Part shown: positions 1 to 12,670 of the stretch, piece by piece
How positions within the stretch are numbered: the first letter of the stretch is position 1
How the letters are laid out: every line of letters begins with the position of its first letter
Assembly (NCBI GenBank): GCA_014904845.1
Contig: MU119715.1
Coordinates: 1-24,349, forward strand
Length of the DNA: 24,349 nt
Source of the DNA: Acephala macrosclerotiorum
Lineage: Eukaryota; Ascomycota; Leotiomycetes; Helotiales; Mollisiaceae
Direction: 5' to 3'
Notes under the pieces: generated by a model
Database searches by the model: none
What the model was told of the DNA's origin: nothing
What the model saw: only the letters and a program-made list of their open reading frames with translations
Translations under genes and position numbers: made by a program

Positions 1-1995
1 TTTTATTATTAAATAATTTTAATTTAAAATTATTTAATATAAATATTAATACGATATATAAATTTAAATTTAAAAAAATACAATTTATTAATTTAATCGA
101 TAAAATTAAAAATAATTTTAAAAAACGAAAAAATTAATTCGAATAATTTAAAATACGAAAAATATTTTAAAAATATATTAAAAAATACATAAAATATTTA
201 TTATCGCGAATTATTTTAATATTGAAAAAATTACAATTTATTTTTAAACGATTAATATTTTTATTTATCGAGAACTAATTATAAAAATTTAAAAAAAAAA
301 TATTCGATAAAATAATATTTAATTATAAAAAAATAATAATATTTAATTAAAAAAAAGTTTTTAAAATCTATAAAAATATTAATTCGTTTATTCGTATTAA
401 AATAATTTAATATATAATATAATAAAAAAAAAGTTTTTATTATTTTAAAGTTTTATTTTTAATTATAATAAAAATATTTTAAAAACGATTTAATTGCAAA
501 ACATTTAAAAAAAAAATAATAATTTTTAATCGTAAAAAAAATCGTTAAAATTTATCGATTAATTAATACGATTATAAAAATAAATTCGATTATTTTAAAA
601 AACGTTAATATATTTTTTTTCGTAAATAAATTTTTTAAAAAATTTATTAAATATTTTTACGTTTTTTTAATAAAAACTTTTTTTAAATACAATTAATTTA
701 TATTAAACGTTCGAAATAAAAATATAATAATTTTTATAATTTTATTAGAATTTTTATAAATAATAATATTATTTTAAAAAGTAATTAATTTTATAATTTA
801 ATTTATTCGAATTATTATAATAATTTTAAAAAACGTATTTTTTAAAATTATAATACTATTTTTAAATAATATAAAAATTAAAAAATTTTATACAAATTAT
901 AATAAAAAATTAATACTTTTAAAAATTCGTTAATTCGTTTTTAAATATATTTAAAATTTAAATAAAACGTTAAATTAAATTAAAAAAATTTAAATTTATA
1001 TAAAATTTAAATTATAATTTTATTAAAATAAAATAATTATTATAAATTTCATTTGTAATTTTAAAAAGCGTTTTTTTAAAAATACGAAAATTATTAAAAT
1101 TTTAAAATATATTAAATATAATAATATTTTTAAAATTAAAATTTTTATTAAAGTTTTTATTTATTATAAAATATAAATTTAATATTTTAATATTATTATA
1201 AAATTATTATATTAATTAATTAAAAAAAACGAGTTTTTCGAATAAAAAAAAATAAAAAATTATTATAATATTTTTATAAAATAAATTTATAATAATTTTA
1301 CTAATAAATAAAAAATCATTATTCTAAATATAAATATTAATTAATAAAAGTATAAAAAAATATTTAATTAATATAACGATAAAAAATAAAAACGAGTAAT
1401 TTAATATAAATTAAAATTTTAAAATATTATTAAACGAAATTATAATACGATAAAAAATAAAATTTTAAAATTTTTTAAAAATCTTTTGTAAATTACGATT
1501 TTAATTATATAATATTTATTTTATTTTTAAAACGAATATTAATACGCTCGTCGTTTAATTAAATCGAGTAATAATAAATTTTTTTAATATTTTAATTATT
1601 CGTTAATTCGTTTAAATACGATTATTCAATTTCGAAATTAAATATATTAAAAGAAATATTTATATTATTATAAACGAATTATTTAAAAAAATACAAAAAA
1701 AAAACGATAATTCAAAAAAAAAAAAAAAATATCGATAAATTTATTATAATCGAATTTAATTATATTAAAATAATTTTAATCTCGATTAAAAAACGTAAAA
1801 TTAATCGAAAAATTAAAAATAAATCGTTTATAATTAAAAATAAATACGTAAAACGAAAATATTTATTTAAATTATTAAATTAAATTTAAAGAAGTTTTTT
1901 TAAATTTAATATTTTTAATTTTTAATTTTCAATATCGATCGTATTTTTCGTATACGTTATATTAATTATTTTTTTTTGAAATTAATAAATTATTA

Positions 1996-2028
<33 letters not shown>
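1996..2028. repeat. (AAT)11 microsatellite
   Basis: Eleven perfect AAT units lie within the left AT-rich block. It is simple slippage-prone sequence with no function suggested by its setting. Confidence 0.9.
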
Positions 2029-2308
2029 TATTCGAATTATTTTTTAAAATATTACTTAATATTTAACAATTTTAAAACGATTAAAATAATTTTCGAATGT
2101 AAAATTTTATAAATTAATTCGAGAATTTATCGATTATAATATTCGAAATAAAATATTATAAAAAAATACTATTAAATTTTATTTATTTCGATTTATTTTA
2201 AACGATTTAAAATAATATATAATAATTATAATTCAATTTTCGTAATATAAAATATTCGATAATTTTTTCGATTAAATTAAAATTAAATTAATAAAAAATT
2301 CGATTTTT

Positions 2309-2482
2309 AAAAAAATTATTAAATTTATTTATAATAATATTATTTATAAATACAATATTTTTAATTATATAAAATTAAACGAAAAATTCGAATTCAAAAA
2401 AATTATTAAATTTATTTATAATAATATTATTTATAAATACAATATTTTTAATTATATAAAATTAAACGAAAAATTCGAATTC
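2309..2482. repeat. Perfect 87-bp tandem duplication (2 copies)
   Basis: Positions 2309-2395 and 2396-2482 are identical, base for base. Each starts with seven A and ends in ATTCGAATTC, and each keeps the same CpG and CpA sites. The similarity continues for a few bases into a third start (2483 onward) and then diverges. Because the copies do not differ at any mutated site, the duplication most likely arose after the C-to-T decay of this block. Confidence 0.93.
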
Positions 2483-5400
2483 AAAAAAATTATTATTAAA
2501 AAATTAAATAAATTTAAAATTAAACGAATTATTATTTTTATATATAATTTGAAAATAAATAAAATAATTAAATAAAAATATTAATTATTTTAACGAAAAA
2601 AAATAAAAAAAACTAATTAAAATATTTGTTAATTATTTTTTTTATAAATCGAACGATTATTTATAAATTAATTAAATATATATTATTTTATATAATTTAT
2701 AATAAAAAAATTGTTTTATTTATTAAAACTCGATTTTTTATTTAAAAAACTTTTAATTAAAACGAAATATATAATCGAATAAAACTTTTTAAATTAAAAA
2801 TTAAATAAATTAAAATACGAAATAAAAATATAAAAAAATCGAAATTAAAAAAAAATATAATTATAAATAAATCAAATATATTTTAACGTTTATTATTAAA
2901 TACGAAAAAAATTAATTTTAATATATAATATTAAATTATTATATAAATAATTAAATTTATATTGAATTTATTAAATAAATTAATTAAAAAAAATTATTTA
3001 TTCGAAAAAATAAACAAAATAATAATTCGAAAATTATATATTAAAAATCGTTTAAAAAAATTTATTAAAATTTTTTAAATAATAATAAAAATAAAAATAT
3101 TATTAAATTCGTTAATTTTAATAATAATAAAAATATAAAAATAAAAAAAAAAGCGATTAAAAAATTTCGTAATAAATAAAATATTTAAAAAATTAAAAAA
3201 AAAATTAAAATTATAATTTATATTTTTAAATTTAATAAAATCGAAAAAAATAAATATATACGATTTTTTAAAAATTAAATAAATAAATAAAATTCGTTAA
3301 ATTTTAAAATAATAATAATTTTTTAATAAAAAACTTTTTTTTTTTATTTATAATAAATTTTTTTTTATCGATTTTTTTTAAAAAATTTTTATTTATTTTA
3401 ATAAATTTTATTTATATTTCGAAAATTTTACTTTTTTTTTTTTATAATTAAAACGATTTTATTATATAAAAAAACGAGATTATATTATTTTTTTTTTTTT
3501 TAAAAAATTTTAAAAAATTTTAATTTTTAAAATTTATAAAAAATTTTTTTTAATATATTTAAATATATTTCGATTATATTTAATTATATTTAAATTATAT
3601 AAACGTTTATTAATATAATATTTATTATAATTTATAAAAAAAAAATTTTAAATTTTTTTTTTTTTTTTAAAAATTTTTAATTATAAATTTTATATTAATT
3701 TAAAAATTTTAATTTTTTTTTAATATTATTTATTTTATTTTTTATTTTTTTAAAGTTTTAATTTATATTATTTTATATATAAATAATTTTATTAATCGAA
3801 TATATTTTATTTATTTGAATATTTTATAATAAATTTTTTTAAAAATTTTTATATATTTTTTTTATAAAAATAATTTATAAATATTTATTTTATTTATTTA
3901 TTTTTTTTTTAAATTTATTTAATACGTTTTATAAAAAATTAATATAAAACTATTTATTTAAAATTTTTAAAATTTTTTATTCGAAATTAATATTATAATA
4001 TTTTAATTATATATATTAATATATTTTAAAAAAAAAATTTGTAAAAACAAATAAATTTTACAATTTTTAATTATTTAAAACGTAAAAATATTTATTTACT
4101 TTTTTTATATAATTTTTTTATAAATATAAAAACTTAAAAATTTTTTTTTTTAAATTTACGCGTTTTTTATTTTTAAAATTCGATTAATTTATTATATTAT
4201 CTTTTTATACGCAAATTTTATAATTTTAATTTTTACTTTCGAAATTTTTATAATATTATTATTATATTTTAAAAAAATATTTTATTAAATCTCGAAAATA
4301 CAAATTTCGTATATAAAAAATAAAACGAAAATAATTATAATACGTTTATATAAATCGTATAATATAATTTTAATAATTTATAAAAAATTATTAATAAATT
4401 ATTATTTAAAAAAAGTAATTATAATTAATAATATTAATAATAAATTTATAAAAATTAAAAATAATATTATTTTAAAAATTTTTAAAAATTTTTTAAAATA
4501 ATATATAATTTTAAATAAAATTTTTTTTTTAAAATAAATAAAATTAAAAAATCGCGTATTACGTTTTAATAAACTCGATTTAATTTAATTAAAACTTTTT
4601 TTCGAATTTAAATATTTTAATAATTTATTAAAAACTTTATTAATAAATTTTATAATAAATATATATATTAAAAATTCAAATAAATATTTTATATAAAAAA
4701 TTTTACATTTCATAAAATTATTAAAATTATTAATATAATTATTATTAAAAAAAATAAAATTTATAATATATTATTTATAAAAATATTTTTTCGATTTATT
4801 AATTATAAAAAAACGTTAATATATTTAAAAAATATAAATAATAATTTAATAATTACAAATTTAAAAAAACTACGTTTTATTTTTTATTTTTACGAACTTT
4901 TAATAATTAAAAAATAATCGATCGTTATTATTAATAATATAAATATTTAAAATGTTAAACTTTAAAAATTTATTAATATTAATATTTTTTTTTTTAATTA
5001 ATTTTATTAATTAGTAATAACGACGATAATAATAATAATAACGATAACGATATTATTATTATTAGTTTTTCTATATAAAATTTTTTACTTTTTTAAATTT
5101 TTTAAACTTTTTGAATTTTTCGATTCGTTTTTTTTTTCGTTTCAATTTTTACGTCAATTAAATCTAAGAAATTTACTACTAATAATAAAAAATACTATAA
5201 TATATTTATATTTATATTAAAAAAATATAAAATTATTATTATTTTATTATAATTTAATACTATTTTATTTCGATTAATTCGCGAATTCTAATTAAATAAT
5301 ATACGCTCGATAATTAATTATACGTATAATATAAATAATATTTAAAAATTAAACGTTATTTTTTTCAATATTTTAAATTTCGTTAATCGTATTAAAATTT

Positions 5401-6781
5401 TAAATATCGTTTATAATACTTATAAATACTCGTTTATTAAATAATTTTATCGAATTTATTATATAACGTTTTATAAAAATTTCGATTTATATTTTAAAAA
5501 TAACGAAAAATAAATTGAAATTATAAAAATATAATTATTTAAAATTTACAAATTATATACTAAAAAATTTTTTTTTCGATTTATTTAAATTTATTTTAAT
5601 ATTTATTTTTAATTTATAAATATTTTTACTGTTTTTTATTATAAACAAAAAATATTAATAAAAAATCGATTTTAGTTTTCGTAAATTTTTATCGTTTTTA
5701 TTTTTATTTTTTCGATTAAATCGTTTATTAATTTAAAAATTATAATAATTTTTATTTTATAAAAATTTTTTAAATAAACGAAAAAAAAAATTATTTTATT
5801 GTTTTTTTTTAAAAAAATTAATATATTAAAATTTTACTATCAATAAACTTTTTTTAACAAATTTTTTTTTTATATAATACGTATTTTTTTTTATCGTTTA
5901 ATTTTTATAAATAAATTTTAAATTATAATTATTATTTTATCGATTTTTTAAAAATTATTTTTTTTATTTCGTTATTTTTTTTCAATTTATTAAACTTTAT
6001 TAAAACGATAAAATTAATTGATTTTTTTACGAAAAAAAAAATAAATATATTTTAAGATTTAAATTTATTATATATTAAATTTTTTTTTCTAAGTAAATTT
6101 TAAACGATTTATTCGCGATTTAACGATTATAAAAAAATAATAAATTAATTATTTCGATTTTTTAAAAAAACTGTTTAAATAAAATTTTTTTTAATATTAA
6201 AAATCGAATTTTAATTAAAAACTTTTTAAAATAAATTTAATTAAATATTATAAAAAAAAATTTTAAAAATTGAAATTATATATTTATAAAATAAAGATTT
6301 TTATTAATCGAATTTATATTAATAATTTTAAAACTTTTAATTTTTTTATTTTATTTCTCGTAAATTTAATATTTATTAATATTAACGAAAAAATTATTAA
6401 TAATATTACTTATAAAAAACTTAAAAAAATTTATAATAAATTTCGAGTTTTTTTTAAAAATCGATTTTAAGAACTTTTTAATGACGAATTTTTTCTCAAT
6501 AATATTTAATTTAAAAAAATTAATATAATTTTCAATATAATTCGTTACGCGAAATTTTTAAATTATTTTATTATTCGATATAAAATTTTTTAATAATTAA
6601 ACTATTAAAATTCGTTTAATAATAAATATTTATATATTTATTAATAAAAATAAATTATAATTTAAATTAAATTAATCTTTTAATATTTTAAAATAAAAGA
6701 AATGAAAATATTTTTAAATAAGTTTTTTTTAAATATAAAATTAAAAAATTAATAACGTTTATAAAAAATAATTAAAAATAA

Positions 6782-6958
6782 TTAATTATTTTTAATAATA
6801 AATTTAAATTTGAAATTCGTTTACTTTTTTTCTCTCTATTAAACTTTAAAGAAAAAGAAAAGCAGACTGCAAAAGAATTTAGCGCTAATAGAAATATTGA
6901 AAAGGCTATTAAATTCTTAGAAAAAAACGATAATAATTTGAGAGATTTCGAACTTTAA
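6782..6958 (+). pseudogene. Short less-mutated coding remnant at left border
   Basis: One frame is open for 58 codons between stops at 6779 and 6956, with no ATG start. The last 38 codons (from 6842) use ordinary codons and include CpA and CpT cytosines that are almost absent a few hundred bases to the left. The peptide ends in a charged, helix-like segment containing NRNIEKAIKFLEKNDNN. I do not recognise the family. It could be the end of a transposon or gene whose remainder was destroyed by the RIP-like process, or a chance open frame. It marks where the AT-rich block gives way to normal sequence. Confidence 0.35.
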
Positions 6959-7972
6959 ATTCTTTATTTAAAGCGGGTTTCTTTTTTTTCTTCTAGCTTT
7001 TTTCTTCGAGGCTCGGAACGAGCTCGTTATATGGGAAGACGATTGTAGTGGGGCTATATGCTCTCTCTTTAAAAATCCTTGTAAATAGCTAGTTTCGAGG
7101 GCGGTGCTGGTCACGTGTCTTCTAGTACATAAAGAGCTTTCGCTCACCATAGACTAATCAACAACCCTTTCTACTTCTACTCTGACTGATTAATTGATTG
7201 ATTTACGGATTACGGATTACTTCGGATGAGTCTAGCCCACTGGCTAAGACGAACTGACCTACGGTTGGGCCTTTTTGCTTTGTGCTCCATTGCCCTTCTA
7301 CATTACTCAGCACTAAAACCACTCGAAAGTCTAACAGTCTCAAGGTCGATGGGATCGACTCTATCCTGCTCAAAGTTGAGGTTGAGGTTGATCTGTACGA
7401 AAACTGGCAAGTCGGCTATGAAGCGGACTTTGTTGTTCTTGCACAGAACCTCTCTCTTCGCGAAGGGCGAGTATGTTGGCAGAGATTAGGTTGAGGAGCA
7501 TCTTGATTTGAGTGAGGGGGGTAGAGGCAATGCTAATATTAGACTTCGGGTTGCCTTCTCTCTGAATTTTGTGCTGTGGGTGTGTTAGATGTGAGGAAGA
7601 CCGAAGGAACAAGTTCTTGAGGTTTGGTGACGACTGGTGTTGGGTCACATGCATGCAACCACTGGGCTGTGCGCAAGGCTGTTTTTGAGGCGGAATTACT
7701 TGCACTGCTGTAAATGACCAATAAACACATCTCCTTGTGGTAATTGAAGAAGCCAATGGGGTTAGTGAGACTCGGGTCAAGATGACATTGCTAAGCTGAT
7801 AGCATGGATACCAGATGGCATGAAGATCCAAGTCTTCAACCATCATATGCCAACGATGCTTCTACAACTCTCGGGATTTTGTTCTACAATGGTGTAGGGT
7901 GTATGCCCATTGAGAATCGTCTAATGCAAACGCCATTATGCCACCCAAATGCAATTTTATATTGCTGAGATC
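6959..7972. other. Spacer between left AT-rich border and dus3 3' end
   Basis: About 1 kb of normal base composition with no complete gene. It includes a CACGTG hexamer (7112-7117), a short iteration near 7203-7217 (GGATTAC twice), a possible decayed coding stretch listed separately, and the 3' untranslated region of dus3, which is transcribed leftward. Confidence 0.6.
7282..7850 (+). pseudogene. Possible decayed coding region, family unknown
   Basis: Read rightward, protein-like pieces follow one another in different frames. Positions 7282-7494 give a 70-codon frame containing KVEVEVDLYENWQVGYEADF, then a stop. From about 7492 a second frame contains EEHLDLSEGGRGNANIRLR and stops near 7589. 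From about 7625 a third contains HACNHWAVRKAVFEAELLALL, followed by stops near 7715 and 7740. The pieces have an even, non-repetitive amino-acid mix, unlike typical shadow frames. I cannot name a family. This fits a gene or transposon fragment broken by indels and stops, but chance open frames are a real alternative. A 158-codon frame on the opposite strand over the same bases looks less protein-like. Confidence 0.25.
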
Positions 7973-10446
7973 TCAACCTTCTGCCTCGATTTCATAACTG
8001 TTGGACTTATGCTTTGGCTGAAATTTGAAGTCTTTATGTGAGGGACCAAGGAACATTTCACTATGTATTGGTTAGTGAAGAAACTCCAAAGTGAATAGGA
8101 TAGAACATACCTGATTTTGATCCAGTCCATGAAGTTGGGAGACGCAAGCAGGGTCTCCAGATCGCTTCGTCCACGGTAGGCGGGAGGTCGGTCTTGCAAG
8201 CTTGGTGGAAGGTGTGCAAGAAGACCAACAGGAATGTATCTGTGAGAGAAGCTCAACCACTCGAGCAAGAATCTTCGAGTCTGTCCAACTCCGACCTCAT
8301 CGGAACCCCATGCCTCAAGACCATAGCGGCAGAATTTCTCAACATAGCCGAGACGTTCCGTCGCCGATTTGTCAAGGTATTGGCCTTTTTCGATTTCTTC
8401 AAAAACCCATGGCTTAATGAGAGCTCCACGAGCAACCATAACCGAATCAACACCAGACAATCTGATGTCATCATTATATTGCACATGAGAATAGCAATCG
8501 CCATTTCCAAGGAAATACATCCTGCCGTCCTTGGTATTCGCTTGAGTCCGTTCGTCAGCCTCTCTGATAGTGTCCGTGAGATTATCCTTTTGCTTGTTGT
8601 ACGACTTGACGAGAGCAGCGCATTCAGCAATGTATGTCCAATCTGCATTCTTTGTATAACGTTGCTGTCTGCTTCTACCATGGAGAGTGATAGCTGCACA
8701 ACCTGGAGCACCGAGACGATCTCTTGATTCGTAGCCACCAAAAGCTAGACGTTCAATGGTCTTCTGAGCTGTTGGCTTTCCGTCCTTGGTGCCCATTCTG
8801 ATCTTTGCGGTAATAGGTATCTCCCCAGACACAACGTTCATGCCTCTGGTCATCTTCTCCAACTTTGATGGCGCGTCTAGTAATGCAGAACCTGCACCTT
8901 GTTGGTAAACGAGATCGATAGGACATCCACAGTTGAGGTCGATGAGTCGGAGGTGAGGTAATAGGTTGCCCATGACCTCGGCGGCTTTCAATGCTTGCCA
9001 GGGCTTGTTCGCTGAAATCTGAGCACCAAACTTTAAGTCTCTCGAGTTATCGTATCCTTGCACAATTGATGTGGGAGTATATCTTGGAGGTGATATCTCA
9101 CTCTCGTGAGCCTTCATTAGTGCCCATTCAGACTTTTGCCCTTGGATTAAAGGAAGCGACATGGCCATCTCTGAGTACGTAACCTGGGCTCCAAATTCCA
9201 CACACATTCTTCGGAAGGGAAGATTACCTTGTGTAGTGAGAGGTGCTAAAGTTGGAGTCTCTGGACCAAAATAGATTCTTCGCTTTTCTGATGGCAGGAA
9301 AGGAGGGTCGGTAAAGTTCGCACGATTCTCCTCTCGAGTTTCCTCTGACGCATCCTTCTTCTCGTGGTAAACTTTCTCCATTTCCTTCTGCTGTAGGTCC
9401 AGCCATCTGGTATATTGATCGGCTTTCTCGGTCTGCGTTCTTCGTCGAGCGAGATCTAGTTTGTCCTTCGTGCTCACAACATTGTAAACTCCTGGGCGAT
9501 CATCGTCATCGTCCGCTTGCTTCACGGTGTCATCTCTCTCGACTAGGACCAATTCCTTGCGACCATCCTTCCTTTCGATTTCCTCGGAATGGCTTGCCAC
9601 GAATCGGCATTTCCAGCCAGCATGACAGGTACCATAGGTTTCCCAAACCGGACATTTCCCACCGAAAGTTGTTAGATCATCTCTTCTTCCTTCCTTGAGA
9701 TATTTTCGTAAATCATGAGACATATTACAGCCGTCTCCAAAACTGCATTCTCTGGGAGAGAATTCGGAAGAATTGGCTCGAGTAGTACAGAGTCGAATAG
9801 AATCGTACCAAGATCCAAATTGGCGGCCCTTGTTCTGGCCCTTTTCCTTTTTCTTCTTGTTCTTCTTTCCACCTTTGCCGCCATTATCTCGATCGTCTGT
9901 CTGGCCTCGACCTTCTGCGGCGTCGTCATCGATTTCAGCTGACCTTGACTCGGTGCCTCGATTGAACATGTCAATGAGATACCTAGAAGGTATTTGTTAG
10001 CTAGAACTCGGGTGCTTTGGCGCATTCACAACTCACTCTGGCTTCACAAGCGCAATTCCCTTGACCTTCTCTCTTGTGTCAACCTTGGCATCTTCGCCGT
10101 TTGGCTGAGGTTCAAGCTTGATTCTCTTGGCTGCAGGGCCATCTGCTAGATCTGAGCTCTCCTCATTCTTGGTAGCAGAGTTTCCCAAGTTCAAGCTGTC
10201 GTCTTCAGCCTTGGTCCAATTCCTCTCAACCTTCTCTGCCTTTGTAACAGCTGAATCCGGGAAGAGTGGTTGGGGCGGGTGGGCTGCTTCGGTTTGCTCT
10301 CCGTCTAATATCCTCTTCAATGAGCTCACCGGCTCGAGAGAGTTGGGGATATGTTCGGTCATCGTCGATAGCGGATATTGGTTTGTTATACCGTTACTGT
10401 CTGGTCGATTCGAGCTTGATGCTTCAATCGTGACAGGTTGATGCAT
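7973..10446 (-). CDS. dus3: tRNA-dihydrouridine(47) synthase Dus3
   Basis: This is a flavin enzyme that reduces uridine 47 in the variable loop of cytoplasmic tRNAs to dihydrouridine using NAD(P)H. Three exons: 10446-10037, 9982-8111 and 8060-7973. The introns are 9983-10036 (54 bp, GTGAGT...CTAG, with CTAAC branch site) and 8061-8110 (50 bp, GTATGT...ATAG). Splicing gives 789 aa. The first junction reads [12 protein letters not shown] and the last exon supplies the family's C-terminal tail EMFLGP...EIEAEG. Residues 1-200 are acidic and lysine-rich. Two CCCH zinc fingers follow (C202, C216, C222, H226 and C247, C256, C262, H268), then the TIM barrel from about 382 ([12 protein letters not shown]). 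The catalytic cysteine is C490 in NCGCP, and TAKIRMG lies near 525-531. An alternative start 28 codons downstream (MTEHIPNS) cannot be excluded. The gene shares a 649-bp divergent promoter with the kelch gene. Confidence 0.95.
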
Positions 10447-11095
10447 AAAGGCAGATCTTAGGCGGGTATGGATCTCAATAGTTGTCTATAGATGGCAATT
10501 CCCCTCAATTGCGATCACAACGTCTTCCTGTATCGTCCTTTCGTCGTCAAGATTAGTGGTAGAGAGTCTGCGAAGTTCTAGTAATTTTCTCCCCAAAAGT
10601 CAAGCTCCCCCTCTATTTTTTTTTTTTAATCAGCTTGAAGCTTATCTTAGCGTCGCACTGCCACAGTGTGGCTTCTCCTCAATCGAGGCGAGGCGAGGCG
10701 AGGCTGCTGTTCCTGACCGAGAGGCCTGTCTTGAAGCTATCGATTCAGGGGTCGAGAAATGGAAAATGACGATCGCATGCGATATTTCTTATTTCCCCGC
10801 AGTCCCTCAACGTGTCACTTCTCACAATTAACACAGACATTCCTTCTTGACCCTCATCTGTGGTAATGGCATCTTGACATCTTCCGCTCGACAATTCTCC
10901 CAATCATTTGACGGCCAGCTGATGCTCGGAGAGATCGTTTCAAATAAGTGATTACAGGGGAAGAACCATTTTGATGCGACACCTTCTTCGACCGCGCCTT
11001 TCAGCCACATTCCTCCTTTGCCACTCTTTCTTCGTTGAACATCTTCAGCAAACAATGAGCATAAGTGGCTCCAGCGTACCCGCGCCGACGTCACA
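10447..11095. promoter_or_regulatory. Divergent promoter, dus3 / kelch gene
   Basis: These 649 bp separate two start codons on opposite strands, so they must hold both promoters. Visible elements are a T-run near 10617-10627, four perfect CGAGG pentamers at 10684-10703, and a CRE-like GACGTCAC at 11085-11092 immediately before the kelch ATG. Upstream ATGs at 10971 and 11055 open a frame running past the kelch start to 11186, which could reduce its translation if transcripts begin that far upstream. No clear TATA box is seen. Confidence 0.6.
10684..10703 (+). repeat. (CGAGG)4 pentanucleotide repeat
   Basis: Four perfect tandem CGAGG units lie in the divergent promoter, about 240 bp from the dus3 start and about 390 bp from the kelch start. 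Confidence 0.85.
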
Positions 11096-12670
11096 ATGGC
11101 TGACTCTCAAAACTCCCAAAAGTCCCCAGACAAGGCGACCCGACCAGCTATCAGAACAAACAGGGCAATCCGGAGCCAGAAGATAATACAATTGTCGCCA
11201 TCAGATACCAGACCACCAAACATCCCCGAAGAAGCAGAGCCACCACAGGTCGCTCCAACGAGGTCCCATACTCCAGGACATTTATCCACGAAGAGTCAAG
11301 ACAGGCGTAAGAAGGCATCTGAATTAGCCTTGCGTCAACGTTCGCAGTCATTGTCTCAGAACCAGAAGGACGCTACTTCACCATCTTCTTCTAAATCACC
11401 ATCCACCAAACTCCTACCAACGAGCGAGAATGGCAGACAGACTCCGAAACCAGAGAATTCTCTTTCCCCCTCAACGGCGTCCAATGTCCCAGCCTTACCG
11501 GCTACGAGTCCAGATCCGCGACGACCCCTCAATCTGCGATCCACGTCTGCGATAGCAGCCAAGCCAGCGACGGCATCCTCTCCCGCTCCCCGAACCGTAA
11601 CGCCAGCTCAGCGCCCACCACGAGGACCTCATATCCCTTTTCCGCCATTACCAGATCCGAAGACAGCTCCGGATGTCGAGCCCGCGCCAGCAAGTGGCAT
11701 GTACTGGTCTCGTGCACCTGTCTCAGGAGCTTCGCATACTTCACTTCGAGCACATACCACTACACTGATAGGATCTAATATCTACGTCTTTGGTGGATGT
11801 GATGCGCGGTCATGTTTTAATGAGTTATATGTGCTGGATGCTGATGCCTTCTACTTTTCATGTCCGTACGTGTGTGGGGATATTCCGGTGCCATTAAGGG
11901 CTATGACTTGTACAGCTGTGGGGAAGAAGCTGATCGTGTTTGGAGGTGGTGATGGGCCAGCATACTATAACGACGTGTATGTTCTGGACACCGTCAACTT
12001 TCGGTGGAGTAAGCCAAAGATTGCTGGAGACAGGCAGCCCAGTAAAAGGAGGGCACATACAGCATGCTTATGGCGGAATGGGATCTATGTCTTCGGCGGA
12101 GGGGATGGGGTACGAGCGTTGAACGACGTATGGAGGCTGGATGTCGCTGACACGAACAAGATGTCGTGGAAGCTGATATCACCCCCATCATCTAGCTCGG
12201 TCGAAGACAAAACGAAACCCAAAGCCAGAGGATATCATACCGCGAACATGGTCGGCAGCAAGCTTATCATATTCGGCGGCTCAGACGGAGGGGAATGCTT
12301 CCGAGATGTCTGGGTATTCGATGTCGAGACTTTGACATTCTCGCCAGTGCATATTCCCATCTCATACCCGAGGCTCAGTCACACGGCAACAATTGTCGGA
12401 TCATATCTATTTGTTATTGGAGGGCATGATGGAGTCGAGTACTCAAATGAAGTACTGCTCCTGAACTTGGTGACGATGGTGTGGGACAAACGGAAAATAT
12501 ATGGACAACCACCCAAGCCTAGAGGATATCATGGAGCCGTACTTCATGATAGCAGACTGATAGTGGTTGGCGGCTTCGATGGTGGAGAGGTATTTGGTGA
12601 TGTGCAGATACTGGAATTGGCAGTTCACGCATACTACAGCCAGATCAGTCACTTCAGCATTGATGTTTAG
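11096..12670 (+). CDS. Kelch-repeat beta-propeller protein
   Basis: A single exon of 524 aa. Residues 1 to about 200 are low-complexity, rich in S, P, T, Q and basic residues, and probably disordered. From about residue 202 (MYWSRAPVSG) the protein is built of kelch repeats. Blades show the pattern of a hydrophobic strand, a GG pair and a later W or aromatic, as in IYVFGG, LIVFGG, IYVFGG, LIIFGG, LFVIGG and LIVVGG, with R-x-x-H/Y-H/T motifs before each (RAHT, RGYHTA, RGYHGA). Six repeats are visible, enough for a closed propeller. Such domains bind partner proteins. Related fungal proteins have been tied to cell polarity and signalling scaffolds, but nothing here fixes the partner. No signal peptide or membrane segment is seen. 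The ATG at 11096 has A at -3 and G at +4, a good context, and is preceded by GACGTCAC. The gene is divergent from dus3. Confidence 0.87.
   Translation: MADSQNSQKSPDKATRPAIRTNRAIRSQKIIQLSPSDTRPPNIPEEAEPPQVAPTRSHTPGHLSTKSQDRRKKASELALRQRSQSLSQNQKDATSPSSSKSPSTKLLPTSENGRQTPKPENSLSPSTASNVPALPATSPDPRRPLNLRSTSAIAAKPATASSPAPRTVTPAQRPPRGPHIPFPPLPDPKTAPDVEPAPASGMYWSRAPVSGASHTSLRAHTTTLIGSNIYVFGGCDARSCFNELYVLDADAFYFSCPYVCGDIPVPLRAMTCTAVGKKLIVFGGGDGPAYYNDVYVLDTVNFRWSKPKIAGDRQPSKRRAHTACLWRNGIYVFGGGDGVRALNDVWRLDVADTNKMSWKLISPPSSSSVEDKTKPKARGYHTANMVGSKLIIFGGSDGGECFRDVWVFDVETLTFSPVHIPISYPRLSHTATIVGSYLFVIGGHDGVEYSNEVLLLNLVTMVWDKRKIYGQPPKPRGYHGAVLHDSRLIVVGGFDGGEVFGDVQILELAVHAYYSQISHFSIDV

Larger units (their letters stand above)
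1..6830. other. AT-rich, RIP-like block without genes
   Basis: The sequence is almost entirely A and T, with stop codons dense in all frames and no reading frame that looks like a gene. Codons in the longest open stretch (6270-6470) are nearly all A/T and give a low-complexity K/I/N/F protein, as expected when a former coding sequence loses its C and G. Surviving C and G sit mostly in CpG pairs (18 of 25 C in positions 1-600). Family knowledge: many filamentous ascomycetes mutate repeated DNA by RIP (C to T, classically CpA to TpA), leaving AT-rich blocks of dead transposons. The inference is that this is such a block. A regional centromere or other heterochromatin of the same origin is also possible. 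I cannot recognise the original element. Confidence 0.85.
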